Origin: CAVVVS01 sp963751355
GTDB lineage: Bacteria > Bacteroidota > Ignavibacteria > Ignavibacteriales > Ignavibacteriaceae
Reading direction: 5' to 3'
DNA: 13,172 nt
Assembly: GCA_963751355.1 (NCBI GenBank)
Contig: CAVVVS010000085.1
Coordinates: 1-13,172 of the forward strand
Translations under genes and position numbers: made by a program
Part shown: positions 1-7,873 of the stretch, one piece after another
How positions within the stretch are numbered: the first letter of the stretch is position 1
How the letters are laid out: every line of letters starts with the position of its first letter
Notes under the pieces: generated by a model
Database searches by the model: none
What the model was told of the DNA's origin: nothing
Seen by the model: the letters and a program-made list of their open reading frames with translations, nothing else

Positions 1-241
1 CGGCAATATCAATTTGTTCTCTGATGGCTGTTTCAAATAGATCGGGTGAATCCGGGACGAAACCGCCAGTATCAATTAATTGAAACTCCTTCTTGTTCCA
101 GCTAACTTCGCCGTAATTTCTATCCCGCGTAACACCACTTACATCATCTACAATGGCTTCCCTTTTGCCCACCAACCTGTTGAAAAGAGTTGACTTGCCG
201 ACATTAGGTCTGCCTACTATTACTACTAAATTCATTTTCAT
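1..241 (-). CDS. der: Ribosome-assembly GTPase Der (EngA), N-terminal fragment
   Basis: Only the first 80 or so codons are present; the gene runs off the left edge. The translation shows the first GTPase domain of the double-GTPase Der/EngA: P-loop G1 GRPNVGKST near residue 10, the G2 region GVTRDRNYG with its threonine, and G3 DTGG. Der is an essential cytoplasmic GTPase acting in 50S ribosomal subunit maturation. Two in-frame ATGs lie two codons apart (241 and 235). The outer one is chosen because it gives the longer frame, but the inner one gives the more usual short N-terminus before the G1 strand, and neither has a clear Shine-Dalgarno sequence. It lies 115 bases downstream of the DUF5683-like gene on the same strand, with no functional link apparent. 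The family is certain; the exact start is not. Confidence 0.96.
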   Translation of the reverse strand, partial: MKMNLVVIVGRPNVGKSTLFNRLVGKREAIVDDVSGVTRDRNYGEVSWNKKEFQLIDTGGFVPDSPDLFETAIREQIDIA

Positions 242-330
242 AAGTAAAAATATACATTTAATCTGTTAGAAACTTAATTAAAGATTACGGCATAAAAAAG
301 CGATACTATCAAAAATTATCGACAGTACCG

Positions 331-355
331 CGAAAATAAAAATTTTATATTTTCG
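331..355 (-). terminator. Weak AT-rich hairpin after the DUF5683-like gene
   Basis: An 8-base inverted repeat (cgaaaata at 331-338 and tattttcg at 348-355) begins just past the stop codon of the gene ending at 357. It could stop transcription before der, but the stem has only two G-C pairs and no strong T-tract follows on the minus strand. The position is suggestive, the structure is weak, and chance in AT-rich DNA is a real alternative. Confidence 0.25.
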
Positions 356-356
356 A

Positions 357-1301
357 TTAAAAATTATAACTCATATTTAAAGTGGGCACCATTTCAATTC
401 TGCCGGCATAATTTATTCCCTGGACTCTCATATTCATTGCCAGGGTTTCATTATATCTGTCGGTGCTCCATATCGCGTCAAATACGCTTAGAATATGATT
501 AACGTATAAAAAGATGACAGCCGTTTCCCCCGTATTGTAATAAGTATTGGCTAAACCTCTTTGATGTGCATAGTAAGTCATCTGCTGAGGTATTTCACTG
601 TATTGAGTATTCGAAATATTTGTTTCATTCCAACCCATGGTATATTGATAGTATTTTCCAATCAATTCATAATATTGCTGCTCACCGGGGCGTGGAAGCC
701 TATGGGTGAAGCCTCCTGCATCCGGGCTGTTACCCAGTGCAGATTCATAATCATTCAACTGGTTCCAATCTATGTGTCCATCTAACTTTTTCCAATCAGC
801 CGTATTAGGGTCTATACTATTTACATCTACAGTCCTAAAAATGTGATAGTTATTAGGATCAATATTTGGATTAATTTCTTTGGAATGTTTTAATGCCCAG
901 TAAGCATATTTAGATACATACCAATTTGCATCGGCATAACTCTGGAAAAAGTCTGTTTGATTGTTGCCTTTGTTATGATAGATTATTGCCGTAGCCATAC
1001 CTGCAGCTTCTATTGCAAAAAATATAGCAGCTTTAAGGTAATGTTCGCTGTAAAACTCACCGGAACCGGGTAAAATTGCCGAAAATAAACCCGCTAAAAA
1101 TCTTGATTTCTTTTTCGGATTCTGCAATTTAACATCCGGCTGAGATTGGAGGATTATATTTTGTGCTGCTAAATTTGAATCAAATTGTAAATTGCCGGTT
1201 AAATTATTTTTCACGGGTTGTTTACTCTGTGCATTAGAGGGAATAAAAATACATGAAAATATAATTAAGCTCATCACTAAAATAATTTTATATGCTTTCA
1301 T
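357..1301 (-). CDS. DUF5683-like exported envelope protein
   Basis: The 314-residue protein starts with a signal peptide: lysines at 2 and 5, a hydrophobic core to about residue 20, and likely cleavage after SNA near residue 24. A linker leads to a basic KKKSR and the best-conserved block, FLAGLFSAILPGSGEFYS (residues 68-85), followed by a hydrophobic helix over about 90-108. This LPGxGExY block followed by a hydrophobic segment resembles DUF5683 and related small membrane domains common in Bacteroidota, Chlorobi and Ignavibacteria; no biochemical role is known to me. The remaining 200 residues are rich in Tyr, Asn and Trp, and the protein ends in MSYNF, a terminal phenylalanine typical of outer-membrane beta strands. 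It lies 49 bases after the TolB/barrel gene, so the two may be co-transcribed. A weak AAGG stands 6 bases before the ATG. Exported envelope location is likely; function is unknown. Confidence 0.75.
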   Translation of the reverse strand: MKAYKIILVMSLIIFSCIFIPSNAQSKQPVKNNLTGNLQFDSNLAAQNIILQSQPDVKLQNPKKKSRFLAGLFSAILPGSGEFYSEHYLKAAIFFAIEAAGMATAIIYHNKGNNQTDFFQSYADANWYVSKYAYWALKHSKEINPNIDPNNYHIFRTVDVNSIDPNTADWKKLDGHIDWNQLNDYESALGNSPDAGGFTHRLPRPGEQQYYELIGKYYQYTMGWNETNISNTQYSEIPQQMTYYAHQRGLANTYYNTGETAVIFLYVNHILSVFDAIWSTDRYNETLAMNMRVQGINYAGRIEMVPTLNMSYNF

Positions 1302-1350
1302 TATAGACCTTAAAATTTCTTAAATAAATAAAGCAGTCAAATAAAAAATA

Positions 1351-4300
1351 TTAAATATCAAACCCGAATAACAGCCCGCCGTAAAAACGCCATTCTTTAC
1401 CATATGTAATATCCTTTCCAAAGAATTCCTTTGTAAATTTATCAAAACCGTATGCTGCATTAAAAAACAAATCCGTCGGAAAAATATAATACGAATTCAT
1501 ATGAATCCGGATTTCTGCTCCAGCACCTTTTTTAAATTGATCAAAAGCCGGTAATTTATTGTTCCAGGCATTTCCCAGATCTCCGTAAAACGATAAGAAC
1601 ATTTTATCGATATAGAGCTGTCCAATCCGAGTATCAATATTTTTCCACAGCGGGAATCTATATGTTAGATTAAACCATGCAATTCTGTTGCCGCTCAAAG
1701 CATAAAAAGGATATGCCTTCATACCAACAAGCCCGCCAAGATAAAAGTCAAAGAAATCAGGAACTGTAGGACCGAATATTGTTCCAAGTCGTAAACCGCC
1801 GGTAAGGGTTTGATGTTTAGAAAGTGCAAAGTGCATTTTGGTATTAAGTTCAAGCCTGCTGAAATTAAAATTATCAAAAACCGGCTGAAGCATCCCGTTT
1901 TCCACAGTATAATTTCCGTTTGGGTTAAATTTATTCAATTCATAGTTATAGGTAAGGTCAAGTGTTGTACCGACAGGATTTATTTCTGCATCTACACTGG
2001 GAACGAGTGCGTCCAAAGTATATTTTAATTGAAAATTGTTTCCGATTAAATAATTGTCATTGGTACTCGGATACAACGTCCCGTCGGGTAAAGTAAAGCT
2101 GCCGAGATTAGCAGAATAGCGGCTAAAAATATATTTGAATTCCAGGTTTTGATTCCTGGTAAATATTTTTTGTTTGGCGGAAAAATCGAATTCCAACAAA
2201 TTGTAGGAAACATCTGTAGGAATTTGATAATCGTAATTTACTGTGGTCCCAACCGTATCTGCACCGAATGAAACCGTAGTATTAGCTTTTCTGCTGATAT
2301 TATAAACTTCAAAAGCCAGTTCCGGTCTTATTCCTAAATTAAACAGCAAAGGAATTTTATCCCGGTAATTAAAGATTAAAAATAAATCTCTTTCCAATCT
2401 TGCATTTATTGCGCCGCCGGCAAAAAACGAATATTTATCCAGCATATCACTGGAAGAAACATATACGCCGGGCTTTAGCTTTTCAAAAAAACTATTGGAT
2501 GTATTGTAGTTATCGTACCTAATAAAAGGAAAGAAAGATAGTTTAGTAAATTCACCTTTATAAGGTTCCGCTTGATAATTCGGTACATCATAATCATTAT
2601 AATGAATTAATTTCTTCAAATTAAAATTTTGAATATCTCCGTTAGGCTTATCCTTGCCCAGCGGCGGATTATTTACCCATTTATAACTGTAACCTTCTTT
2701 TACTTTCCCCTGCTCCTTCGGAGTAATTTCATAAATTTTAAAACCTTTGGAAGTGTATCCTGAATATAAGATATCTCCTTTTGTATCAATTGAAGGCATG
2801 AAGACGCTTCCGATAACATTAGTTAATTGTTTTTTCATTCCTGATTTCAGGTTAAGTGAATACAGATTAAAAATACCTGTTGAATCGGAACAAAAAATTA
2901 AGTCTCCGTTTTTATTAAAAACTGCATTTCGGTTATCATGATCATTTTTAATCACAAAGCGGTAATTATTTCCATTCGTGTCAATCTTAGCGATGTCCCG
3001 GTTTTCAGCATATGAATAATCAAAAAGGATATAGCTGTCGTTGGGAGAAAATTTAGGTTGATAAACCTGTTCTCCGTTTCGAAAATTAGTGATTTGTTTA
3101 AAGTGTTTACCATTTATATCAACCATACCGAGATTGGTTGTGCCGTCTTTTTCGAAAATAAAAACTATATGTTTACCATCGTGCGATACAGAAGGCTGAT
3201 TAGCCCGTAAATCATGCGTAAGTCTTTTTTCTTCATCCGTTTTATAATTGTAAACGAATATATCGTGCACATTGTACCAATTTGGATTGTTATCTGAGAT
3301 TTTTGAATAAATGATTTCATCTTTGCCCGGAACCCAGCTTAACGTTGATCTTACATTCTGGGCAATTAATTTATCCTTTTTGGTAGCAAAGTCATAAATG
3401 TAAGCACTAGACAATCCTAAGTAATCACTTGTTTTATTGGAAATGTAAGCAAACTTGGAACCGTCGGGTGAAAAAGTGGGGAAAAAATTGCCAAAACCTA
3501 CATCTCTAATTTCATCACCCGTTACTAAATTTTCAAGGACTTTCTTACTGCGTTTTTCATAACCTTCGGTTACAAAATTCTTCCACTCATCATAAATTTG
3601 ATTCCCGTCTTTTCCTAAAACATCCTTGAAAGCAGCATCAATGGTAAAATTAAAAGGTTTACCCAACGCTTTTGTAATTTCACGTAATTTGTCTTCGCCG
3701 TATTTTTGTGAAAGGTATCTTGTTAACGCAAACCCGGCGTTATACACAGATTCATTACCAAGACTGGTTTTATCAAAAACACCCATTTGATTCCAGGTAA
3801 GCATATTACCGTTTAAAGCATATGACCGCAGAATCATATCTCGATGAGTATCCCAATTATCATAATTAAAATCTTTTCTATTATACTGAGCCGTTCCTTC
3901 CGCAAACCAGGAAGGAACGTTTACAGTAGCAATTGGATATGAAACTATAAAATTAGGAAAACCGTAAAGGATATCGGGACGCCTTTCATCTTCATAGTTC
4001 ATTGCCTGTAAAAATACCGCCGGAACTGTCCGCGTTAGTTTCATTGCAGCCTGAATTTGAACCATGTGGGTAAACTCGTGAGTAATAACATTACGCAGCC
4101 AGTTATGAGCACCGCGGAGATCAAAATTAAGGGCGCTTGTCCATATCTCTATTTTATTATCGAAGAAATAAGTTGCACCGTTGGAATAATCGTCAATGTC
4201 TTTTATAACAAAGTGAACTATCCCCGGATCGTAATGATAAAGAGATGTTAACGGTCCCCAAACTTCATCGGCAATTTTAGCCGCTATTCGTGCTGTTCTA

Positions 4301-4443
4301 CCGGCGCCTTGATGAAAGTGCACCTCTACGTGTTTTCCCTTAATTGTAAACCATTTTAATTCAGGATGAAATTCCGTGAACTGTGAATAAGCTTTAATTT
4401 GAAAGAGAAACAAAATGGTAATGATTCCAACTATCTTTGACAT
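1351..4443 (-). CDS. Outer-membrane protein: peptidase-MA-like domain, TolB/PD40 propeller, Omp85-like barrel
   Basis: This 1030-residue protein has three parts. After a signal peptide (about 1-20, cleavage near AYS-QF) comes a gluzincin-like domain with HEFTH at 122-126 and SWFAEG with E182 as probable third zinc ligand, as in peptidase-MA-like families. Residues about 315-575 form a TolB/WD40-like propeller: six PD40-type strands start near 321 (FPTFSPDGSKFAY), 367, 416, 462 (QPKFSPNDSYILF), 506 and 549. From about 640 to the end, alternating aromatic and polar strands look like an outer-membrane barrel, with an Omp85/surface-antigen-like block FYLGG...GMKAYP (900-912) and a final strand ending FGFDI. 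I infer an outer-membrane barrel with a periplasmic or surface propeller and metalloprotease-like domain. The substrate is unknown. The zinc motif is intact, so activity is possible but unproven. No T9SS sorting domain is seen. Similar proteins are often labelled Tol biopolymer transport proteins, which overstates what is known. Confidence 0.87.
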   Translation of the reverse strand: MSKIVGIITILFLFQIKAYSQFTEFHPELKWFTIKGKHVEVHFHQGAGRTARIAAKIADEVWGPLTSLYHYDPGIVHFVIKDIDDYSNGATYFFDNKIEIWTSALNFDLRGAHNWLRNVITHEFTHMVQIQAAMKLTRTVPAVFLQAMNYEDERRPDILYGFPNFIVSYPIATVNVPSWFAEGTAQYNRKDFNYDNWDTHRDMILRSYALNGNMLTWNQMGVFDKTSLGNESVYNAGFALTRYLSQKYGEDKLREITKALGKPFNFTIDAAFKDVLGKDGNQIYDEWKNFVTEGYEKRSKKVLENLVTGDEIRDVGFGNFFPTFSPDGSKFAYISNKTSDYLGLSSAYIYDFATKKDKLIAQNVRSTLSWVPGKDEIIYSKISDNNPNWYNVHDIFVYNYKTDEEKRLTHDLRANQPSVSHDGKHIVFIFEKDGTTNLGMVDINGKHFKQITNFRNGEQVYQPKFSPNDSYILFDYSYAENRDIAKIDTNGNNYRFVIKNDHDNRNAVFNKNGDLIFCSDSTGIFNLYSLNLKSGMKKQLTNVIGSVFMPSIDTKGDILYSGYTSKGFKIYEITPKEQGKVKEGYSYKWVNNPPLGKDKPNGDIQNFNLKKLIHYNDYDVPNYQAEPYKGEFTKLSFFPFIRYDNYNTSNSFFEKLKPGVYVSSSDMLDKYSFFAGGAINARLERDLFLIFNYRDKIPLLFNLGIRPELAFEVYNISRKANTTVSFGADTVGTTVNYDYQIPTDVSYNLLEFDFSAKQKIFTRNQNLEFKYIFSRYSANLGSFTLPDGTLYPSTNDNYLIGNNFQLKYTLDALVPSVDAEINPVGTTLDLTYNYELNKFNPNGNYTVENGMLQPVFDNFNFSRLELNTKMHFALSKHQTLTGGLRLGTIFGPTVPDFFDFYLGGLVGMKAYPFYALSGNRIAWFNLTYRFPLWKNIDTRIGQLYIDKMFLSFYGDLGNAWNNKLPAFDQFKKGAGAEIRIHMNSYYIFPTDLFFNAAYGFDKFTKEFFGKDITYGKEWRFYGGLLFGFDI

Positions 4444-4496
4444 ATTTATTTTTTCATTCCGGTTATGATGTGTACAAGATAAAATTTATATATTCT

Positions 4497-4529
4497 TCAA
4501 CTTATTGCTAGTTATCTAATAAAGTCAAA
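4497..4529 (-). promoter_or_regulatory. Possible promoter of the TolB/barrel gene
   Basis: On the minus strand a TTTGAC box (4524-4529) is followed after about 20 bases by TAAGTTGA (4497-4504), a partial match to the Bacteroidota promoter pattern TTTG...TAnnTTTG. It lies about 55 bases before the ATG at 4443 and just inside the edge of the inverted-repeat element. The -7 match is incomplete, and AT-rich DNA yields such hits by chance. Confidence 0.2.
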
Positions 4530-4533
4530 TTAT

Positions 4534-4679
4534 TAACTCATGTTACGCACAAATTGAACAATAAAATATTTTGTCATTCCGAACTTGCCTGCCAGTCTTG
4601 GAAGGTAATCGGAATATCATTTTTATTCTTTTTTAGATGCTGAATTAGGTTCAGAATAACTTGTGCGTAACATGAATTA
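4534..4679. mobile_element. MITE-like palindromic element with 19-base terminal inverted repeats
   Basis: The ends are 4534-4552 and 4661-4679, matching as inverted repeats at 18 of 19 positions, with a perfect 14-base core (catgttacgcacaa and ttgtgcgtaacatg). The 108-base interior has its own palindromes: attccga (4576-4582) with tcggaat (4609-4615), and ctgaa (4640-4644) with ttcag (4650-4654). The interior wording (gtcattccgaacttg, gctgaattaggttcag) resembles the short palindromic repeats scattered between genes in many Bacteroidota-group genomes. There is no coding capacity, so any movement would need a transposase elsewhere. No clear target-site duplication is visible. It may alternatively be a REP-like element or a large stem-loop terminator for the M6-like gene. 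Confidence 0.6.
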
Positions 4680-4698
4680 CTAATTAATATTTTTTAGG

Positions 4699-4786
4699 TT
4701 TCGCACATATTAATAATCTGCGATTTTTATATGTGCAAGATATATTGCGCCGAGTTTTATTTTGCACAGTACTAATAAACTGTGAT
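4699..4786. repeat. Two imperfect direct copies of a 26-base stem-loop motif
   Basis: 4699-4724 and 4760-4786 align at about 22 of 26 positions with one single-base gap, sharing ttt-gcaca, ta-taataa, ctg and gat. Each can fold: cacagt (4765-4770) pairs with actgtg (4779-4784), and cgca (4702-4705) with tgcg (4719-4722). A further pairing, gcacatat (4703-4710) with atatgtgc (4729-4736), is an alternative fold for the first copy. They lie 3' of the M6-like gene and may help end its transcript, but no T-tract follows on the minus strand. Confidence 0.4.
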
Positions 4787-4831
4787 ACAATTTTTAATAT
4801 TTGGGTAAGATTCGCTCTGTGTGCACACTCC

Positions 4832-7800
4832 TTATTTAACTACAGCAATTTTAATTATGTTGCTCTCGGTTTTTCCGCTAACACCTTGAGCTTCAATATG
4901 AGCAATATAAACTCCGCTTTGAATATTATTTACATTCCATTTAGTTTCGTTGTTCATTCCTCCTATAGCATCGTTATGCAATTCCGCGACAAAATCACCC
5001 GAGATATCAAATATTTTAATATCTATTTTTGAATTCTCTGAAACGTAGTAACGTATATTTGTCTCCGTACCGTAAACCGGGTTAGGATAATTGTATGCAC
5101 GGCTTTTTGGGAAAAAATCATTTATAGAATTATTATTTGATGCAGCAGGAACGGAAGCACTATTCTGAGCATTACCGTTTTCTTCCGACCAGAACATTCT
5201 TCCGGTCGTCGTTCCGATGTTCCATGCGTAAAAATTAGAACTGTCATTAATTGCAGCTAAAGAAATCTTCCCGTTATCTTCGAATACCACAGGAGTAGCA
5301 GCCAATTCCGATCCGGTTGAAACCGGGAATCCGGAAACAACCTTACCTGTCCCGCCGTCAATAGCAAATAATCTGCCGTCTTTCGTTGATGCAATTACTT
5401 CAGATTTATTATCTCCTGAAAAATCCGCGGCTAAAGGAGTACCGTTAAATCCAATATTCTGTGGATCAGTAAAAGGGAAATTGTCGGCTTCGGAGCCGTT
5501 TAGATTTACTGCATCTATATTATTCCCGTTCGTAAATAATATATAACTATGACCGTCTTGCTTTAAATCTGCCAAGGCAAATGAATTGATAGTATTGCTT
5601 GAGTTAATCTGAAATTTGCTCAACAATTGATTTCCATTTACTATTACAAAGGTATTATTTGTTAATAATAAAATAGAAATTTTATTTCCGTTTTGATCTT
5701 CAGTTGCGGCAAACTGCAAAAGTTTTCCGTCCTTCGTTTCAAATTGTTTACCTTTATTATCAAACACCATTACGTCGTTTGAGGTGTTTGAAGATTGACC
5801 TGCAAAAGTATAATAATCACCGTTAACGGCAATCGCATTAACTTCTATTTTGCCCTCTGCAGTATTATCATCCCCGGTAAACTGAGGATTGTTTGCCCCA
5901 TTCAAAATAAAAGTTTTCACCAAACCGTTTTTAGTTCCTATTAAAACCTTAACTGAAGAATTTGATGGGATGCTTTCAAGAACCGGCGGAGATGTTATCA
6001 TAGTGTGAATGTTTGTCGAACCCCGGAAATTCGTACTTTGTGTCGTTATATGATAATCTAAAACCGAATCATAAACAGCAACAATATATGAAACACCATT
6101 GGAATAAAAGGATGCGGATTTGTGAATAATATTGCTATTAGGCGGTACGCTTGAACCAGGGACTAATTCACCCTTATCATCAATTTCATAAATATTTTGA
6201 GTACTTTCCAGATTAAATTTATAATCATTACCAAGTTGAACCGCGTTTAACTTGTATTGTAAGCCCGGAAGATTTAACTTATTCGCAAAAATTGGTTTTA
6301 CAATCGAGTCTCCGAAAACAACATTAAAACTCATTTTGTTTGCTATGTCGGAAAAATTTGAAATTGTAATAAGACTATTGGCTCCGGAATTCGTGTTACT
6401 GCTCGGTCGAGTATCTTCGGAAAATTTATTCATATAAAATTTAGATGGATTAGATTTATACCAAAAATCTTCGGGGGCTCCGTCCCCAATAACCTTATCA
6501 CCGAAAATTGTGGTAAAAGTTTGACCGATATCCCAAATACCGTCTGCTTCTTCAACATAAACACCGCGGTGATTAAGGTCGGCATTTATCTGATTATCTG
6601 CAATTTTAGAATTAATAATATTATCATCGATATGCCAAATTACAATTCCGTTCCCGGGAATGGCCCAATCATATTCATCCACATTTGTAACAACACCTTG
6701 AACCGAATCCACTTGATAGCTGTAAAATCCTGTAGTATCTTTTTCAAAGGTTTTCTTTAAAGTATCTCCGCCTAAAACATAAGTTAAAATTGCACCGTCC
6801 TTATTTGCATCCCTAATTCTATTTTCAACCAAATAATATTCAGAAGTATTAATCGGGATTTTAAGAATTGTTGTATCCGATTGAGAAGCTTCAATCTGTG
6901 TTATAAGGCTCAAATTATATTTACCGGGTTTTAAGGTTACCGGTTTTGCCCAGCCTAACTTAATTTTTTCCCAGGCGGAAGGTTCGGGAGGGAAAAGTCC
7001 ATTATATGCAAAAATGGATTGTCCGTCCATTAAACCAAATCTTCCGATTGCACTATTCCCGGTTTTAGTGTCAAAAAGATCAGGCAACCCTAGATGACTT
7101 GCAACGCTGGCGACCAATAACCCGTTAATCGTAATCTGGAACAAAACCGTCCCACCGTAAGTTGACATTTCCCTGCTTTCGGTTTCAGGTAGTATCATCG
7201 TATTTTTTATATTAAATGAATTACCGGATACCGGGAATCCTGAAAAATTTTCTCCGTATATTTTTTGAAAAGCATTAAGTCCAAGGTAGACTGAAGGCAA
7301 ATCTTTTTGATCACCTAAACTGCCCGGCAAAGATATATCCCTTCCCACCCCTGCATGAAAAATTGTGAATAGGTTATAATTATTAAAATTAAATCCCGGA
7401 TTAGCAGTATCTGCTTTTGCCCAAACTTCTTTTACAAACGATCCAAGAAGAGAAAAATCGTCGGAGTTATTTGGAGGAGAGTAACTCCTCATTCTATTTG
7501 AAACGGTTATTATGTTTGGAAGTACAGTATATTTAACAATCACTTTACCGTTTGAAACCCGCTCATAATAATTTTTAACAAATTCGAGATGCTCATCAAA
7601 ATAAGCCCGATTATGCGGCAAAGGATCTAAAATCGTATTGCCGTACTCAGTTGAATAAATCGAACCGAATTTACCGTTCCCGAAAGTTGCTGCGTCTTTA
7701 TCTTGCTGAAAATCAACCATCACTGCCAGTATTTTTACTGTATCACCTGAAGTGACTTTGGAGGACGTAGAAACAGGATATGGATTTATATTACCTATGA

Positions 7801-7867
7801 AGGATTGGGCAGATAAACTGCCCATACCTGCATAAGTTAGAATAATTACAAGAATTGTTTTAATCAT
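4832..7867 (-). CDS. M6-metallopeptidase-like T9SS cargo protein with degenerate zinc motif
   Basis: The 1011-residue protein has a signal peptide (about 1-20, SLSA-QS) and an M6/immune-inhibitor-A-like region over about 45-520. Landmarks are FTIFHAGVGRD (167-177), LGLPDLFD (259-266), FGLMD (277-281), YYLVENR (344-350), GIVIWHIDD (407-415) and VYVEEADG (436-443). Family members place HExxH just before LGLPD; here those positions read ASVAS (253-257), so both zinc histidines and the catalytic glutamate are missing and peptidase activity is unlikely. Residues about 530-905 look like a beta-propeller or FG-GAP-type region, with Ca-site-like DLKQDG (767-772) and DFSGDNKSE (815-823). Residues 918-1011, from FFPKSRAYNYPNP to IIKIAVVK, are a T9SS type-A sorting domain. 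I infer secretion through T9SS with PorU processing. The ATG lies 6 bases after the porV stop, implying co-transcription. An AGAGG inside the porV end, about 12 bases upstream, may serve as a distant ribosome site. Confidence 0.85.
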   Translation of the reverse strand: MIKTILVIILTYAGMGSLSAQSFIGNINPYPVSTSSKVTSGDTVKILAVMVDFQQDKDAATFGNGKFGSIYSTEYGNTILDPLPHNRAYFDEHLEFVKNYYERVSNGKVIVKYTVLPNIITVSNRMRSYSPPNNSDDFSLLGSFVKEVWAKADTANPGFNFNNYNLFTIFHAGVGRDISLPGSLGDQKDLPSVYLGLNAFQKIYGENFSGFPVSGNSFNIKNTMILPETESREMSTYGGTVLFQITINGLLVASVASHLGLPDLFDTKTGNSAIGRFGLMDGQSIFAYNGLFPPEPSAWEKIKLGWAKPVTLKPGKYNLSLITQIEASQSDTTILKIPINTSEYYLVENRIRDANKDGAILTYVLGGDTLKKTFEKDTTGFYSYQVDSVQGVVTNVDEYDWAIPGNGIVIWHIDDNIINSKIADNQINADLNHRGVYVEEADGIWDIGQTFTTIFGDKVIGDGAPEDFWYKSNPSKFYMNKFSEDTRPSSNTNSGANSLITISNFSDIANKMSFNVVFGDSIVKPIFANKLNLPGLQYKLNAVQLGNDYKFNLESTQNIYEIDDKGELVPGSSVPPNSNIIHKSASFYSNGVSYIVAVYDSVLDYHITTQSTNFRGSTNIHTMITSPPVLESIPSNSSVKVLIGTKNGLVKTFILNGANNPQFTGDDNTAEGKIEVNAIAVNGDYYTFAGQSSNTSNDVMVFDNKGKQFETKDGKLLQFAATEDQNGNKISILLLTNNTFVIVNGNQLLSKFQINSSNTINSFALADLKQDGHSYILFTNGNNIDAVNLNGSEADNFPFTDPQNIGFNGTPLAADFSGDNKSEVIASTKDGRLFAIDGGTGKVVSGFPVSTGSELAATPVVFEDNGKISLAAINDSSNFYAWNIGTTTGRMFWSEENGNAQNSASVPAASNNNSINDFFPKSRAYNYPNPVYGTETNIRYYVSENSKIDIKIFDISGDFVAELHNDAIGGMNNETKWNVNNIQSGVYIAHIEAQGVSGKTESNIIKIAVVK

Positions 7868-7873
7868 AAAATA

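Larger units (their letters stand above)
4444..4831. other. 388-base non-coding region with MITE-like element and hairpins
   Basis: No coding frame on either strand is convincing here. From left to right: a possible promoter for the TolB/barrel gene (about 4497-4529), a 146-base inverted-repeat element (4534-4679), and about 150 bases holding two related stem-loop motifs (4699-4724 and 4760-4786) and a 10-base palindrome gtgtgcacac (4819-4828) just past the stop codon of the M6-like gene. It is by far the longest gap in the window and probably separates the porU-porV-M6 unit from the genes downstream. Confidence 0.7.

Noticed and set aside
561..785. Plus-strand open frame of 74 codons inside the DUF5683-like gene
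   Set aside because: It is entirely antisense to a well-supported gene, with a composition typical of a shadow frame.
4539..4674. Remnant of a full insertion sequence
   Set aside because: The 108-base interior has no transposase-like coding and no DDE-type fragment; only the ends look transposon-like, and no clear target duplication was found.
4444..4831. Possible small RNA gene or riboswitch in the long intergenic region
   Set aside because: The structure is better explained by the inverted-repeat element and short hairpins; no known riboswitch core or clear promoter-terminator pair was recognised.
4733..5032. Plus-strand open frame of 99 codons overlapping the 3' end of the M6-like gene
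   Set aside because: Most of it is antisense to the sorting domain; the product has no recognisable motif and there is no ribosome site.
4832..7867. Calling the M6-like gene a pseudogene because of the lost active site
   Set aside because: The frame is intact over 1011 codons with signal peptide, other family motifs and sorting domain preserved, which fits a functional non-catalytic protein better.
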